Origin: Anaeramoeba ignava
Lineage: Eukaryota; Metamonada; Anaeramoebidae
DNA length: 64,000 nucleotides
Assembly: GCA_028826165.1 (NCBI GenBank)
Contig: JAPDFW010000082.1
Coordinates: 124,001 to 188,000 of the forward strand
Direction of reading: 5' to 3'
The notes beneath the pieces are model-generated. The model searched no databases. It worked only from the letters and a program-made list of their open reading frames with translations, and was not told the origin of the DNA. Position numbers and translations under genes: made by a program. Below, in pieces: positions 48,226 through 58,945 of this stretch; positions within the stretch are counted from its first letter, which is position 1; every line of letters begins with the position of its first letter.

Positions 48226-48389
48226 TTCTTTTGAAAGCAAAACAAAAAGGAAATAATCAAAACTTAATAAAAGAAATAACTTTCCAAATTCTCTTTTTTT
48301 TTCTTTTTTCTTTTTTCTTTTTTAAAATGTTTAAATAAAAATTTTGTTTAAAGTTTTATTTCAAAATCGGATAAAAAAATGAATAAAAA

Positions 48390-48990
48390 ATTTTAATTTT
48401 AAATTGAATTTTAATTTTAATTAATTTTAATTTTAATTTTAATTTTATAAATGAATTTTAATTTTAATTTTAATTTTAATTTTAATTTTAATTTTAATTT
48501 TAATTTTAATTAATTTTAATTTTAATTTTAATTAATTTTAATTTTAATTTTAATTATAATTTTAATTTTAATTTTAATTTTAATTTTATAAATGGATTTT
48601 AATTTTAATTTTAATTATAATTTTAATTTTAATTTTAATTTTAATTTTAATTTTAATTTTAATTTCAAAATGAATTTTAATTTTAATTTTAATTTTAATT
48701 TGAATTTAATTTTAATTTTAATTTTAATTTTAATTTTAATTTTAATTTTAATTTTAATATTAATTTTAATTTTAATTTTAATTTTAATTTTAATATTAAT
48801 TTCAAAATGAATTTTAATTTTAATTTGAATTTTAATTTTAATTTTATAAATGAATTTTAATTTAATTTTAATTATAATTTTAATTTTAATTTTAATTTTA
48901 ATTTTGATTTTAATTTTAATTTTAATTTTAATTATAATTTTAATTTTAATTTCAAAATGAATTTTAATTTTAATTTGAATTTGAATTAAA
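48390..48990. repeat. TTTTAA array in the convergent gap C2 gene/SMG1
   Basis: About 600 bp of TTTTAA hexamers with TATAAATGAA or CAAAATGAA interruptions between two convergent genes. No coding potential is supportable; the apparent poly-(NF)/(IL) frame is an array artefact. Confidence 0.9.
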
Positions 48991-49034
48991 TTAATTTTTT
49001 TGTGATTTTAATTGAATTTGTAATTTTGTTATAT

Positions 49035-52000
49035 TTAAATCCACGCATTCCATCCATAAAACATCTGAGAAAGATTATCAATATTTGTTGCAACTGAAAT
49101 CAAACGATCAACTTGATCTTCAACAGATTCATTATCAGTAAGTTTTCGCTTAACATTTGCAATAGCACGATTAGCAAAATCTTCAGTTTCTTGAAACCTC
49201 GCAGCATTTGAGGCAACCTTTTGCTCATAAAGACGGATTGGCTCAGAAAGATAATCGAGATTGCGGAGATATTGAAGCTCCTTTTGGGTCAATTGCTGCC
49301 GCTCTTTTGGGATGATTGATTCGATTTTGCCGCTCTCAATCTTGTGGTTTGTATCGAAACTATAAAAGAGAGCGTTGGAAGTTGCCATTCTGATTTGGGT
49401 CCATTTGGCCATAAGATCAACAAAGGATGTGCGGATATCGGAAAGCTGATTTTTTCTTTGCAAACTTGATTTCGAAAATTCTTCGCCTGTATGATCCGCA
49501 AGAATTCTCGATGTCTGCTCAAGATCTTTACCGAGAAGCTCGAGGAAATGGTTGAATTGGATGAAGAACGCAGACTTGACGTTCAAAAGAATGGTGACGG
49601 CTAATCCGAGCGGGACATAATTCGCGCGAATTGAGGGTTTGATCATGTTCTGGAGATACGAGTCAGACTCATCCCACAGCACACGCTGTATTTGGAAGTA
49701 TTTATGCGTGTTTGTCTGCAGTTTCGAGCACACTGAGACTTGCTTTGCAAGATCGCTCTTGAGTTGGACAATAAGACGTTGGTTTTGGGGGATATTTTGG
49801 GTCAAAATTTGAAGTTGAGATTTTTGGATCTCGATCTGATGGAGAATGGCATCAGATTGCTTGGCGACGGAGAAATACTCACTCCACGCTGGGTAGACGG
49901 ACTGCAAGAACATGAGGAGCTTGTGAACAACAACGGAGTTTTCGCTATCAATGTTGTCGTTTCTCATGGTGTCCTCGAAATACAAGACCTGGGAACAGAG
50001 ATTGGAGAGTATTTGTGTGAGTAAGTCCGTTGGAGTATTGGAGGACTGTGTGGAGGGTGCGAGTAGTGATAATGATTCCCATATCTTCTGGCGAATGATC
50101 TGCTCCGGACTGTTTTGGCGATTGCTCTTCGTTTGGGGGATTTTGGAGAGTTGTGACAGTATAATATCACGGATTTCATGGATTATCGATGACACAGCTT
50201 GAACGCGCCAGTGCGTTTTTTTCAGTTGATCCAGAGCGTCATTGATTTCGGAGAGGATCTGGAAACGATGTCTTGAGTTACAGAACGCAATTTCCATGGT
50301 TGTTGGGTCGCGGATCTGATTAATGTCTGCGATCCACTGGAATTGAACAAATTGCGAGTTGATAGCACTCAACTCTGTATGAATCTCGTTTGCTCCCTGC
50401 TCAAGAACAGCGAGATAGGATGCTGTGTGCGAGAGCTGGTACTTTGCATCGAGATAGTGCTGGTATGTGTTTGTAACCGTCTGCATTTGTGTATCTGAAA
50501 GTGGGGATGATTTGAGACGAGAATGCGCATATTGAACAATATCCTCAAGCGATTTTGAGATTGCGGGGAGAAGAATCGAGAGCGCAAACTCGATCAAAAA
50601 CGGGTGGATATAAGCACGGATGCATTCGTGAATGATCTGCGGGGATTCAAGTGTTCCGATAGTCTCAAAAATATGGGGGATTATTCCGCAGATAGCTTTA
50701 ATTTTAGAAACTTGGAGATGTTTTTCGTGGGAATAGAACAGATTTTTGTAGTCGAGGGGGAGAACCTGATACACAGAGATTACTTGTGAAATGAATAACT
50801 CGAAGATGGAGAGGAGACGCACAAGAATAGTGTTGTTTGCGTCGTGAGTTTGTGCGCCCAAGATGGAGGCGAAGTCAGAAAGATAATGATCAGGCATTTG
50901 GACGTTATGAGTAATAGACACATAAAGCTGAGCAAGTGCGGTTATTGTCTGCGTGTCTGGAACAGAGAGCACAGGATACACGCTGCGGGTTGAGTCTGTG
51001 GGGTCTTTTTTCTGCGCAATTTCCAGATAGCGAAGAATTTCCGGAAGCGTTGTGGATTGCATTTGGTTCAAAAAAGAAGCAGCCATGTTTCTCAGGATTG
51101 CTTCGTAGCTTTCGGTTGCGGTCAGAAATCGCGTCTCAGAAAGAAGCTCTTCGGTGTGCTGCTGCGATGAGGTTGACAACAGCTCGAGACACATTTTGCA
51201 CTTGCCGAAAACTTGTGACAGCGAAGAATTGAGTTTTTCCCATTGATTTTCATCCGGAAGTGTCGACAACTCGCGCATCATTTGATCCCCGATTGAATGG
51301 ATCACAAAAGCCGTTGAACGGAGAAGGATCTCGAATCTATTTGTGCGAAGTCGGGTAAGTGGGCCAATCTGCAAGTCGGAGTCTGGTCCGGGTGTATCCT
51401 TCTGCAGATGCGCAAGATATTGCTCGATTGTGTCCGAAAGTTTTCGGGATTGCTTCTGTGTTTCCATCTCGAGCTCGCGTCGTTGCTCATCAATAATTGC
51501 GAGTTGTGTCTGGCGCTGTTCGTGTTCAAACACGAGATTGTTGATTCTGTTCGTGAACTGGCTGTACTGCCGCATTTTCTGCTCTTCAGACTCTGACTGG
51601 CAATTTGGAAGCACTTCTTGTTCAATGGTCTTATGAAGCAATCCCAGTGGCGTCTGGAGCATCGTCTCCATGTTCTTGGTCCATATCGAAATCTTGCTTA
51701 GATCCGCGTAATTCGGTCCCATTGTGAGTACAACCTTCTGGTATTTCTCCAAACTCTCGCTGCATCTGCGTAGTGCAATGAGATGATCATGATTCACTGC
51801 GTTTGCTCGTTCTTCATACACTCCACAAATCTCTGCGATTGTGGCTGCTTTTTGCAGCTTGTCAATCAGAACTTGCGCGCTGTCATCTTGTTCCACTTTT
51901 CGGTTTTCATTCTCAAATTGAAGTATCCAAAGTTGAATTTTCGCGAAGTCAATTCCATTTTGTGATGGATTTGATTCTGCTAAAGCCATTAGTACCGAAA

Positions 52001-55000
52001 GCAACTGCAATTCTGTGTTCCCCATCTGCTGGATATTTTGCAGTTGCGTCTCGATGCTTTGTACCAAGGGGCGCAGCATCGAGGGAGATTGGAATATTCG
52101 CATCATCTGCGAAAATTGTTTGTTTTTTTCGCGGTATATCCCAAGCTGGTTATGAATCTCCGCGACAATTTTCCTGCGCTCGGAATCGTGAGCATGTATA
52201 TCGGATTCCAGCTGCGCCATTCTCTGTGCTAAGATACTATATGCTGATTCGAGTTCCTGAATCTGCGGGAGGAGTTGTTGGTACATCTGCGAATCTTGCG
52301 CAATTTGCATCTCGCGCTCCTCGATTCGCAGAAGGTTTTCGTGCATCGCCTCAGAAAGATGGAACATTGAGTGGAAAATATGAACAAGTTCGCGACTGTA
52401 CGGCAATATGTTGTGTTTTTGGAAGCTTTTTTCTGCGAGCGGCGGTTCTTCCTCGCGCAGAAGTGACATGATTTCATTCTCACAAGAAACGCATTGAGAA
52501 TGTGCATTTTCAGCAATTTCGAGTTCGTCGGAAAGAAGCGTTTCTTTGAAACTAAACGATGTGTTTGTTCGGTGAATTTGATCCGTTTTTTCCCACAACT
52601 TCGTGATCGCAAAATTCAGGAACATATGGAGCTTGAACATGCGATCTCGACTATCCACGACCCATTCCCTCAGTGGATCGCAAAGAAACGGGTCGAGTAT
52701 CTGCAGAAGAACCTCGCTATTTGCGCGCAGTATTTTGAGCGCGTTGACACATTGAACTTTGAAACATCCGAATAATCCTGTCGGATCAAGTCCCTCTCGC
52801 ACAATTTTTGTGATTCGGAACGGCACACGCTCAGGAACCTTCAGCTGTTGTCCCTTGTCAAAGCACACATTGTAGTCGATGTGAACCACCTCGCCAAGTC
52901 GCTGATCAAATAGGATGTTTGACAAATGCCGATCTCCGAGTCCAATTACATGTCCCACCATGCTCATCAACGACACAGATCGGGAATATGTTCTTGCCCG
53001 TTTCCACCAGTCTTCCGACGAAATGCTCGAGCAAAGCAGCTCGTTTCCGATGATTTCGTCTGGTGTCTCTGACTGGAGTCGCTCAAAAAGTCGTTTCAAA
53101 ATCTCGAGCGGATATTTTTTTGGATTGAATGTTTCAACCGTTTTTTTCTTCTTCTCGTTTTCTTTTGATTTCTCATTGATGTCAATATCTGCATTTTTTT
53201 TCGGTTCTTCGTTTGCGTCAACGGATTGCTGTTGTTTCTGCATTTCCTCTTCCAGATACTTGTGGTATTTCTCGTTAGGACTCGATATTTCCAATCCAAG
53301 ACTTGATTTTCGATCATTTGCCTGCCGATACAACTCAAGAAGAGGCACTCCATCCTCAACCCATTCAATAAGACCCGATTGCGTTGAAAGAGGAATCACC
53401 GAATAAACTCGTGCTCGCATGTTCTGTGTTGTTTTCTGTCTGCGCACCGCTTGTTGGAGTGTGTGCAGATGCTTTGCATTTTTAGAATTTTTTGAGTCCG
53501 CTTCGCTTCTCAGGAAAAATTGGTATCTTTTCTGTCGCCGTTTTGTGTGCATAAGGAGAAGCTCGTTGAATATTGTCAAGAAATGGATGATCCGTTCATC
53601 CAGTCGGGTATCCTCATTTGCTTTGAGTAGATAGTGATGATATTTTCCTGTCGTATCCTGGAAAACAAGTCTTTTGGGTCGTGTTTTTGTGAAAAGAACC
53701 CCAACGCGCGGTCCTACTTTTGCAAGTTTGATTGTCTGCAGCTTCTCGTTTGATCTCAACTTCGGGATCTGTATCTCGTCGCTTTGCAGTCCCGAGAGCC
53801 ACGGACTGATTGTTTCCGTTGAAATTTCGTTGCGTTTGAGAATATTTTCCAGTTGAGCACCGATTGTACGTATCCTGGTCCAGGATTCGTCAAAATTTTC
53901 AGCATCTTGTGGAGAACGCATGTCCTCAAATGCTTCCAAAAGAGATTCTCCGAAAGCATCGATAAATTTCTTTTCGTGAGGAGTCAAATTCGTTTGGTTA
54001 CGGATTGTGTTTTCAACCAACTCCTGGAACTTGTTCAAATATGGCTCCATAAAACGTTGGTATTTGTGTATTGGTTGTGACTCTGCGCTTTGCGATTTTA
54101 GTTGATTAAACAGTAGATTGATTCCTCCGTTTGTTCCGTTTATTGTTAACGCTCTTGACAGCCATTGTGAAAGTGCCGAATTGATTTTGAACTGAGAAAC
54201 TAATTGTGCCCATTTTTCATCAACTAATTGTGATATTCGCTTCATTTCTTGAACAAATCGTGTTACTCCCGCGACTGTCTTGCTTGTTTCTTCTCCTTTC
54301 TTCATCAATTTATGTACCACCTCTTCGTAGCTGTCTTGGATTGCTTTCTGGTTTGCGTTCAATCGCCACACTATCGTTGGAAGTAGAATTTTGTGCGGAA
54401 ACTCTTCTCCCATTCTGACAAGCAAATCAGTCAAAACTCTCCGCAAATTCTCGCTATTTTGAGATATATCGTTCATACGTGCAAATAGTTGTGGGAGAAT
54501 CATTACCCATGGTTTTGCGGGTGTTGTTGCTATCAGTTTTCGGAAGAGTGTGTTGAATTTATTTGAGAATTTTTTGAGATATACGAATATTCTTATGACT
54601 GCCATTGTGCTGTATTCTGTGTGTTTGTGTGCTGAGAGTTGGAGGAATTTGAACAATGCTTGAATTGCGCTTTGTGAGAATTTGAGCATTTTAGAATTAT
54701 TGAAATTATTAGAATTATTGAAATTATTGAAATTATTTGAATTATTGAAATTATTAGAATTATTTGAATTATTAAAATTATTGAAATTATCAAAATTATT
54801 TGGATTATCAAAATTATTGGAATTATATTTCTTTGAATTAAAATTAAATTTTCTTGAATCGCTCTCATTATTCTCAAGTCCAAGCATACTCGTCAACAAA
54901 AAACACCAATCACTATACTTCTTCCACATCCGAGATGATGCTTGACAACTTTCTAACCCAAATAAATATAAATTCTCAATATCATCAATATCATGCTCAC

Positions 55001-58000
55001 TTAAAATCTCCTTTCCACGCAATTTCTCCCTTTTAATCTTCGTTGCAATAGAAACAGCAGAATAAATAGAATCCTGCACTTCCAAACTCTCTGCTTGTTG
55101 CCTGTCAAAATGGGACAGAATATCAAGACATCGTACCATCGCTTCTTCTGCTCGATTAAAATGAGACTGAGCAAGTTCAAGCTTTGCTTTCTCAAAGAAG
55201 ACCCAATCAGGAATATCTGGTTCAGAACGGAATTTCTCGAACCGTTTGATCAAAAGCTCAGCATGAGAGAAGCTTCCCGACTTGCGAGCTTGAACAACAC
55301 GTTTTCTCAAGGCGATGTCGGATATCTTTGTCAAAATGCGTGAGTTTCGAGCCTCGTTTTCTTGGATATCCTGGTTGGAATAAACTGTATTTTTTTGGTT
55401 TCTTCGAGAACGAGCAAGTTCGACCAAGAAATGGAAAGTCCCTAATACATCCGGTTTGAGATACACAATTTCGGATATTGGGAAGGAGATGAGATGAGTA
55501 TTTGTGCGCTTGATGTCGCGTGCAAACTGAACAAGCGCGAGTTTCTGAGCGTATGGTTGGAGTTGCGAAAGACCCTCGTCAGAAAGATTGCGGATATCTT
55601 GACAGAGCATGTCCGTTGCAACGCTCAAATGATCGGTTTTCTGTCTGTTGCGGTTGATTTCGACGGGTATTGTTGATTCCATCATGTCCGCAATCACAAA
55701 AGAACTGACGACATCAAAAAAGTTCGATGTGCGTTGAAGTAGATACGATCTGTTTCTTGTTGCACGGAACATTTGCTTGTGGTTATTCAGTGATTCCAGC
55801 ATTTTCTGTGAGAATGCAACGGGCGTTTTTCGCGGATAGGTTTCTTCCGAAGAGAGAATAAAATCAACAACCTGCTCCTCATGAAGAAAAGTGGGCTCGG
55901 GTGAGATTGCGAAACGGGAAATAATTGTGCGGATGTCTGCAAATAGATTCTTGAGACCCGCCCAATCCTCGTCCATCTTGTATGCCAGCGCAAGATGATC
56001 CGCAACAAATCCAAAGCTCAAAGACACGATTTCAACAAGTGATTTGGGGAGATCGGTCTTCTGTTTCTCAAGCAACGCAGAAATAACACGGGAGTTGAGA
56101 ACGCGCAGAGTAGCCTCTATTTGGTGCTCTGCGAAATGCAGTATTCCTTCGATCCACGATATTGTGTAGTCAAGAAAAACGAACCTTTTTGGTTCAATTT
56201 GCTTCTGTTTTCGGACAAAATGAAGATATCCTCGGATCGTGTCGGGATCGCCGAGAGCAAGAGCGCTTTCGCAGAGGAAAACCGCGGCTCTTTCAAGAAC
56301 CAATCGTGCCGATTTGGGCGACTTTGGAAATAGTTCGTGTTTGATATAGTTCATCGTGAACAAGATCGCGCTTGTATGTCTCTGTTGAGAACGAGCAATC
56401 GACATCAGCGCGCGTATGTTGTTTAATATCCACCTGCGGCACACTGCCTTGTGTTTGATGAAGAATTCAACGGACTTTTCATCAGGCGTTGGAAGCGATA
56501 ACGATCCATTGTAAACATTCACCATGTATTTTTCCAAGTCGCATACAAGTTGAGTTAGGCGAATCACAGCCATATCAGAATATCCTGATGTGTCCGCATC
56601 CTGCCGCACATTGCGGATTCCAGCATTCACAATCTCACCTGCAATTGAGAGCAATTTGGACGAAAGTAGGTTCAGCAACTCCTTTGGTTTTCCCAGCCGT
56701 GTTTTCAGTCGCGAATCAACACAGAAACGCGCTGCTCGTGTCACGGCCCATGCAAGCACTTCCTCTGTACAGCTCCGCAATATCGCATTCCCAATGTGTT
56801 TGTTTCCCTGTCGATTCTCGATACCTGTGTTGTTTCCCTGCCATTGATAATATATCCGATACAGAAAGTTCTGGATCACGCTCATCTTGGTCTCGTTCTT
56901 CAGAACAAACACAAGTATTTGATGGAGATGATCCTGTGAGAAGCTTTGTCCTGTTTCTTTTCTTTTCGCTCCTGATTCCTTTGCAAGCAAAAATTCTCTT
57001 CTCCAATTGTCTTTAGGTCTGATTGTTTCCAAATTCAGGATGCTTCCTGTTCCAAATGCCGCGATAAGCTGTGGTATCGGATCCATCTCGCATTCTTCGT
57101 CTTCTTCCGTTTGCGTTTTTTCACACGCCACAAACAGAGAGTATTGATCAGGTTCTTTCTTCATTTCCAAAAGAGTTTTGTTGATTTCCTCGCGTTCTTG
57201 AAGTCGAACTAATAATATCTCAAAAACAATCAATTGCTGATACTTCCTGAAGCACGACAACGAAACGTTCTTCATGCAAATGTTCAGCACATACAGCATA
57301 TATGCCCGTATTTTGATGTCCAAATCAACCAAAAAATATCCGATATCTTCAAACACAATTTCCGTGTCAATTGCCCTGCACAATCCCTTCTTATCATTAT
57401 CTTTCCCGATCTCCTGTGAAATGAAATGGAGAAGTTCAATCTTTTTTATTTGCAGATTGAAGTTCCAACTGCAGCTCTGTTTTCCCAATCTTTGGAAAAT
57501 TGTTCGTATGATTTGGCTTTGTTGGTTTAAGTTTAATAAGTGATTTTCATTTCCAATTAAATTTCCATTTTGATTTCCATTTTGATTTAAATTTAAATTT
57601 TGATTTAAATTTTCATTTTCATTTTGGTTTAAATTTTCATTTTCATTTTGGTTTAAATTTTCATTTTGGTTTAAATTTTCATTTAAATTTCCAAATAAAT
57701 CTAATTGTGAATTAATCCCACAAAAATCATCCATTAAACTTTCCATTTGAAAAAATCGCCCATTTCTCACTAAAAAACTTAATATCTCAATCACAACCAA
57801 TTGCACCTTTAAAGACTCGAAATTGGTATTCGGAACAATCTGAACAATATATGTAAAAATCCAGAACAATTTTGTCATGTAATGATTTCCATTTCCCAAA
57901 TTATTCGGCGCCAATTTAAAACACCCCAAAACAATCATCAATAACGTAACAATTTCCTCCTCGCAATTTTTATTTTCTTGCGCAAAAAAACACATCCATT

Positions 58001-58895
58001 CAAACCCAGCATCTTGAACATCCCTCTTCTGTGCAAACGAAACTAGCTCTTGATATGTTGCAAAAGCAACCTGATAAAGATCCTTATTTTCACGTGAAAA
58101 AACCATTGAAAAAATATCCTTTCCCCAAAATTCCTTCAAATCCTCGGCATCCAAAAACCCCCGTGTCTTTCTGAGAATCGCCAAGTTGATTCCCATTCTT
58201 TCTGTTATAATTTCGTGATTTTTCGCCAGATGAATATCTTCAAGAACTCGATATTTGAACCCATCCAAAAAAAACCGCTTCAAAAAGCGTTCTGGCAATA
58301 TTTCCATAAATCTCCACACAAACTCCTTCATCGTCTCCTTTGCTTCCAAACTAGAAATATCTTGCGCAAAAAAGCACGCTGAAATTCCGTGCTTGATGTT
58401 GCTGAAATGTGTGTCGAATTCCTGTATCTCAAGATTCACCAAAATTCCTTCAAAAAAAGTGAGTATTTCTTTCAAATCGAGTTTGCTCTCTTCTCTTTCA
58501 ATCGCCTCGACCAAATCATACAAATTCTGGTCGGTTAATTTGGTGTTCCTGCTCCATAAACCCTGGAAAGTGTCTCGGATCATCTGGTTAATATCAATAA
58601 TGCTGTCTTCAGGTAAATCGATTTTCTCCGTACTCCATAAAGAGAGAAAATGAGAAAACGGCACAAAAAGTTGTTCAGAAAGTGACGTCTTGTTTTTTCT
58701 GCAAATCTCTGCAACTATCTCAATCACCTGGATTATTGTTTCTTGTGTTGATTCTCTCGAAAATGTTTGTGTAAGTACTTCTGCAAGTTGGTTCAAATTA
58801 TTTGTATTTATTGAGTCCAATTCCTCCACTTTCTTCAATATTTCTTGAATGATTTGAAGATAATTTTGAAAGTATCCAAAGCTAATTAATAACAT
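49035..58895 (-). CDS. SMG1: SMG1 phosphatidylinositol-3-kinase-related kinase
   Basis: PIKK that phosphorylates UPF1 in nonsense-mediated mRNA decay. A single 9.86 kb exon encodes 3286 residues. A helical solenoid fills about 1-1650. The kinase domain has PRVGVLFTKTRPKRLVFQD, catalytic lysine in HHYLLKANED, VYSVIPLSTQSGLIEWVEDG, then MSMVGHVIGLGDRHLSNILF (about 1970-1990), VVHIDYNVCFDKG (the SMG1-type DYN in place of DFG) and VPERVPFRITK. A helical region of more than 1000 residues separates kinase and FATC, as in animal SMG1. The FATC end is VEDQVDRLISVATNIDN followed by LSQMFYGWNAWI, matching human VAEQVDYVIKEATNLDN and LAQLYEGWTAWV. Low-complexity inserts occur near residues 1350-1405 (NNFNN-type) and 405-450 (NENLNQ-type). 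Base composition is visibly more GC-rich than neighbouring genes, except around those inserts and the N-terminal 450 residues. Confidence 0.96.
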   Translation of the reverse strand: MLLISFGYFQNYLQIIQEILKKVEELDSINTNNLNQLAEVLTQTFSRESTQETIIQVIEIVAEICRKNKTSLSEQLFVPFSHFLSLWSTEKIDLPEDSIIDINQMIRDTFQGLWSRNTKLTDQNLYDLVEAIEREESKLDLKEILTFFEGILVNLEIQEFDTHFSNIKHGISACFFAQDISSLEAKETMKEFVWRFMEILPERFLKRFFLDGFKYRVLEDIHLAKNHEIITERMGINLAILRKTRGFLDAEDLKEFWGKDIFSMVFSRENKDLYQVAFATYQELVSFAQKRDVQDAGFEWMCFFAQENKNCEEEIVTLLMIVLGCFKLAPNNLGNGNHYMTKLFWIFTYIVQIVPNTNFESLKVQLVVIEILSFLVRNGRFFQMESLMDDFCGINSQLDLFGNLNENLNQNENLNQNENENLNQNENENLNQNLNLNQNGNQNGNLIGNENHLLNLNQQSQIIRTIFQRLGKQSCSWNFNLQIKKIELLHFISQEIGKDNDKKGLCRAIDTEIVFEDIGYFLVDLDIKIRAYMLYVLNICMKNVSLSCFRKYQQLIVFEILLVRLQEREEINKTLLEMKKEPDQYSLFVACEKTQTEEDEECEMDPIPQLIAAFGTGSILNLETIRPKDNWRREFLLAKESGAKRKETGQSFSQDHLHQILVFVLKNETKMSVIQNFLYRIYYQWQGNNTGIENRQGNKHIGNAILRSCTEEVLAWAVTRAARFCVDSRLKTRLGKPKELLNLLSSKLLSIAGEIVNAGIRNVRQDADTSGYSDMAVIRLTQLVCDLEKYMVNVYNGSLSLPTPDEKSVEFFIKHKAVCRRWILNNIRALMSIARSQQRHTSAILFTMNYIKHELFPKSPKSARLVLERAAVFLCESALALGDPDTIRGYLHFVRKQKQIEPKRFVFLDYTISWIEGILHFAEHQIEATLRVLNSRVISALLEKQKTDLPKSLVEIVSLSFGFVADHLALAYKMDEDWAGLKNLFADIRTIISRFAISPEPTFLHEEQVVDFILSSEETYPRKTPVAFSQKMLESLNNHKQMFRATRNRSYLLQRTSNFFDVVSSFVIADMMESTIPVEINRNRQKTDHLSVATDMLCQDIRNLSDEGLSQLQPYAQKLALVQFARDIKRTNTHLISFPISEIVYLKPDVLGTFHFLVELARSRRNQKNTVYSNQDIQENEARNSRILTKISDIALRKRVVQARKSGSFSHAELLIKRFEKFRSEPDIPDWVFFEKAKLELAQSHFNRAEEAMVRCLDILSHFDRQQAESLEVQDSIYSAVSIATKIKREKLRGKEILSEHDIDDIENLYLFGLESCQASSRMWKKYSDWCFLLTSMLGLENNESDSRKFNFNSKKYNSNNFDNPNNFDNFNNFNNSNNSNNFNNSNNFNNFNNSNNFNNSKMLKFSQSAIQALFKFLQLSAHKHTEYSTMAVIRIFVYLKKFSNKFNTLFRKLIATTPAKPWVMILPQLFARMNDISQNSENLRRVLTDLLVRMGEEFPHKILLPTIVWRLNANQKAIQDSYEEVVHKLMKKGEETSKTVAGVTRFVQEMKRISQLVDEKWAQLVSQFKINSALSQWLSRALTINGTNGGINLLFNQLKSQSAESQPIHKYQRFMEPYLNKFQELVENTIRNQTNLTPHEKKFIDAFGESLLEAFEDMRSPQDAENFDESWTRIRTIGAQLENILKRNEISTETISPWLSGLQSDEIQIPKLRSNEKLQTIKLAKVGPRVGVLFTKTRPKRLVFQDTTGKYHHYLLKANEDTRLDERIIHFLTIFNELLLMHTKRRQKRYQFFLRSEADSKNSKNAKHLHTLQQAVRRQKTTQNMRARVYSVIPLSTQSGLIEWVEDGVPLLELYRQANDRKSSLGLEISSPNEKYHKYLEEEMQKQQQSVDANEEPKKNADIDINEKSKENEKKKKTVETFNPKKYPLEILKRLFERLQSETPDEIIGNELLCSSISSEDWWKRARTYSRSVSLMSMVGHVIGLGDRHLSNILFDQRLGEVVHIDYNVCFDKGQQLKVPERVPFRITKIVREGLDPTGLFGCFKVQCVNALKILRANSEVLLQILDPFLCDPLREWVVDSRDRMFKLHMFLNFAITKLWEKTDQIHRTNTSFSFKETLLSDELEIAENAHSQCVSCENEIMSLLREEEPPLAEKSFQKHNILPYSRELVHIFHSMFHLSEAMHENLLRIEEREMQIAQDSQMYQQLLPQIQELESAYSILAQRMAQLESDIHAHDSERRKIVAEIHNQLGIYREKNKQFSQMMRIFQSPSMLRPLVQSIETQLQNIQQMGNTELQLLSVLMALAESNPSQNGIDFAKIQLWILQFENENRKVEQDDSAQVLIDKLQKAATIAEICGVYEERANAVNHDHLIALRRCSESLEKYQKVVLTMGPNYADLSKISIWTKNMETMLQTPLGLLHKTIEQEVLPNCQSESEEQKMRQYSQFTNRINNLVFEHEQRQTQLAIIDEQRRELEMETQKQSRKLSDTIEQYLAHLQKDTPGPDSDLQIGPLTRLRTNRFEILLRSTAFVIHSIGDQMMRELSTLPDENQWEKLNSSLSQVFGKCKMCLELLSTSSQQHTEELLSETRFLTATESYEAILRNMAASFLNQMQSTTLPEILRYLEIAQKKDPTDSTRSVYPVLSVPDTQTITALAQLYVSITHNVQMPDHYLSDFASILGAQTHDANNTILVRLLSIFELFISQVISVYQVLPLDYKNLFYSHEKHLQVSKIKAICGIIPHIFETIGTLESPQIIHECIRAYIHPFLIEFALSILLPAISKSLEDIVQYAHSRLKSSPLSDTQMQTVTNTYQHYLDAKYQLSHTASYLAVLEQGANEIHTELSAINSQFVQFQWIADINQIRDPTTMEIAFCNSRHRFQILSEINDALDQLKKTHWRVQAVSSIIHEIRDIILSQLSKIPQTKSNRQNSPEQIIRQKIWESLSLLAPSTQSSNTPTDLLTQILSNLCSQVLYFEDTMRNDNIDSENSVVVHKLLMFLQSVYPAWSEYFSVAKQSDAILHQIEIQKSQLQILTQNIPQNQRLIVQLKSDLAKQVSVCSKLQTNTHKYFQIQRVLWDESDSYLQNMIKPSIRANYVPLGLAVTILLNVKSAFFIQFNHFLELLGKDLEQTSRILADHTGEEFSKSSLQRKNQLSDIRTSFVDLMAKWTQIRMATSNALFYSFDTNHKIESGKIESIIPKERQQLTQKELQYLRNLDYLSEPIRLYEQKVASNAARFQETEDFANRAIANVKRKLTDNESVEDQVDRLISVATNIDNLSQMFYGWNAWI

Positions 58896-58945
58896 ATATT
58901 TTAATTCATTTTAATTCATTAATTATTTAAATATTTAAATATTTA

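Noticed and set aside
49289-58653. Many 60-220 residue plus-strand and alternate-frame minus-strand frames over the SMG1 gene
   Set aside because: Shadow frames permitted by the higher GC content; none shows family motifs, while SMG1 is continuous through the whole region.
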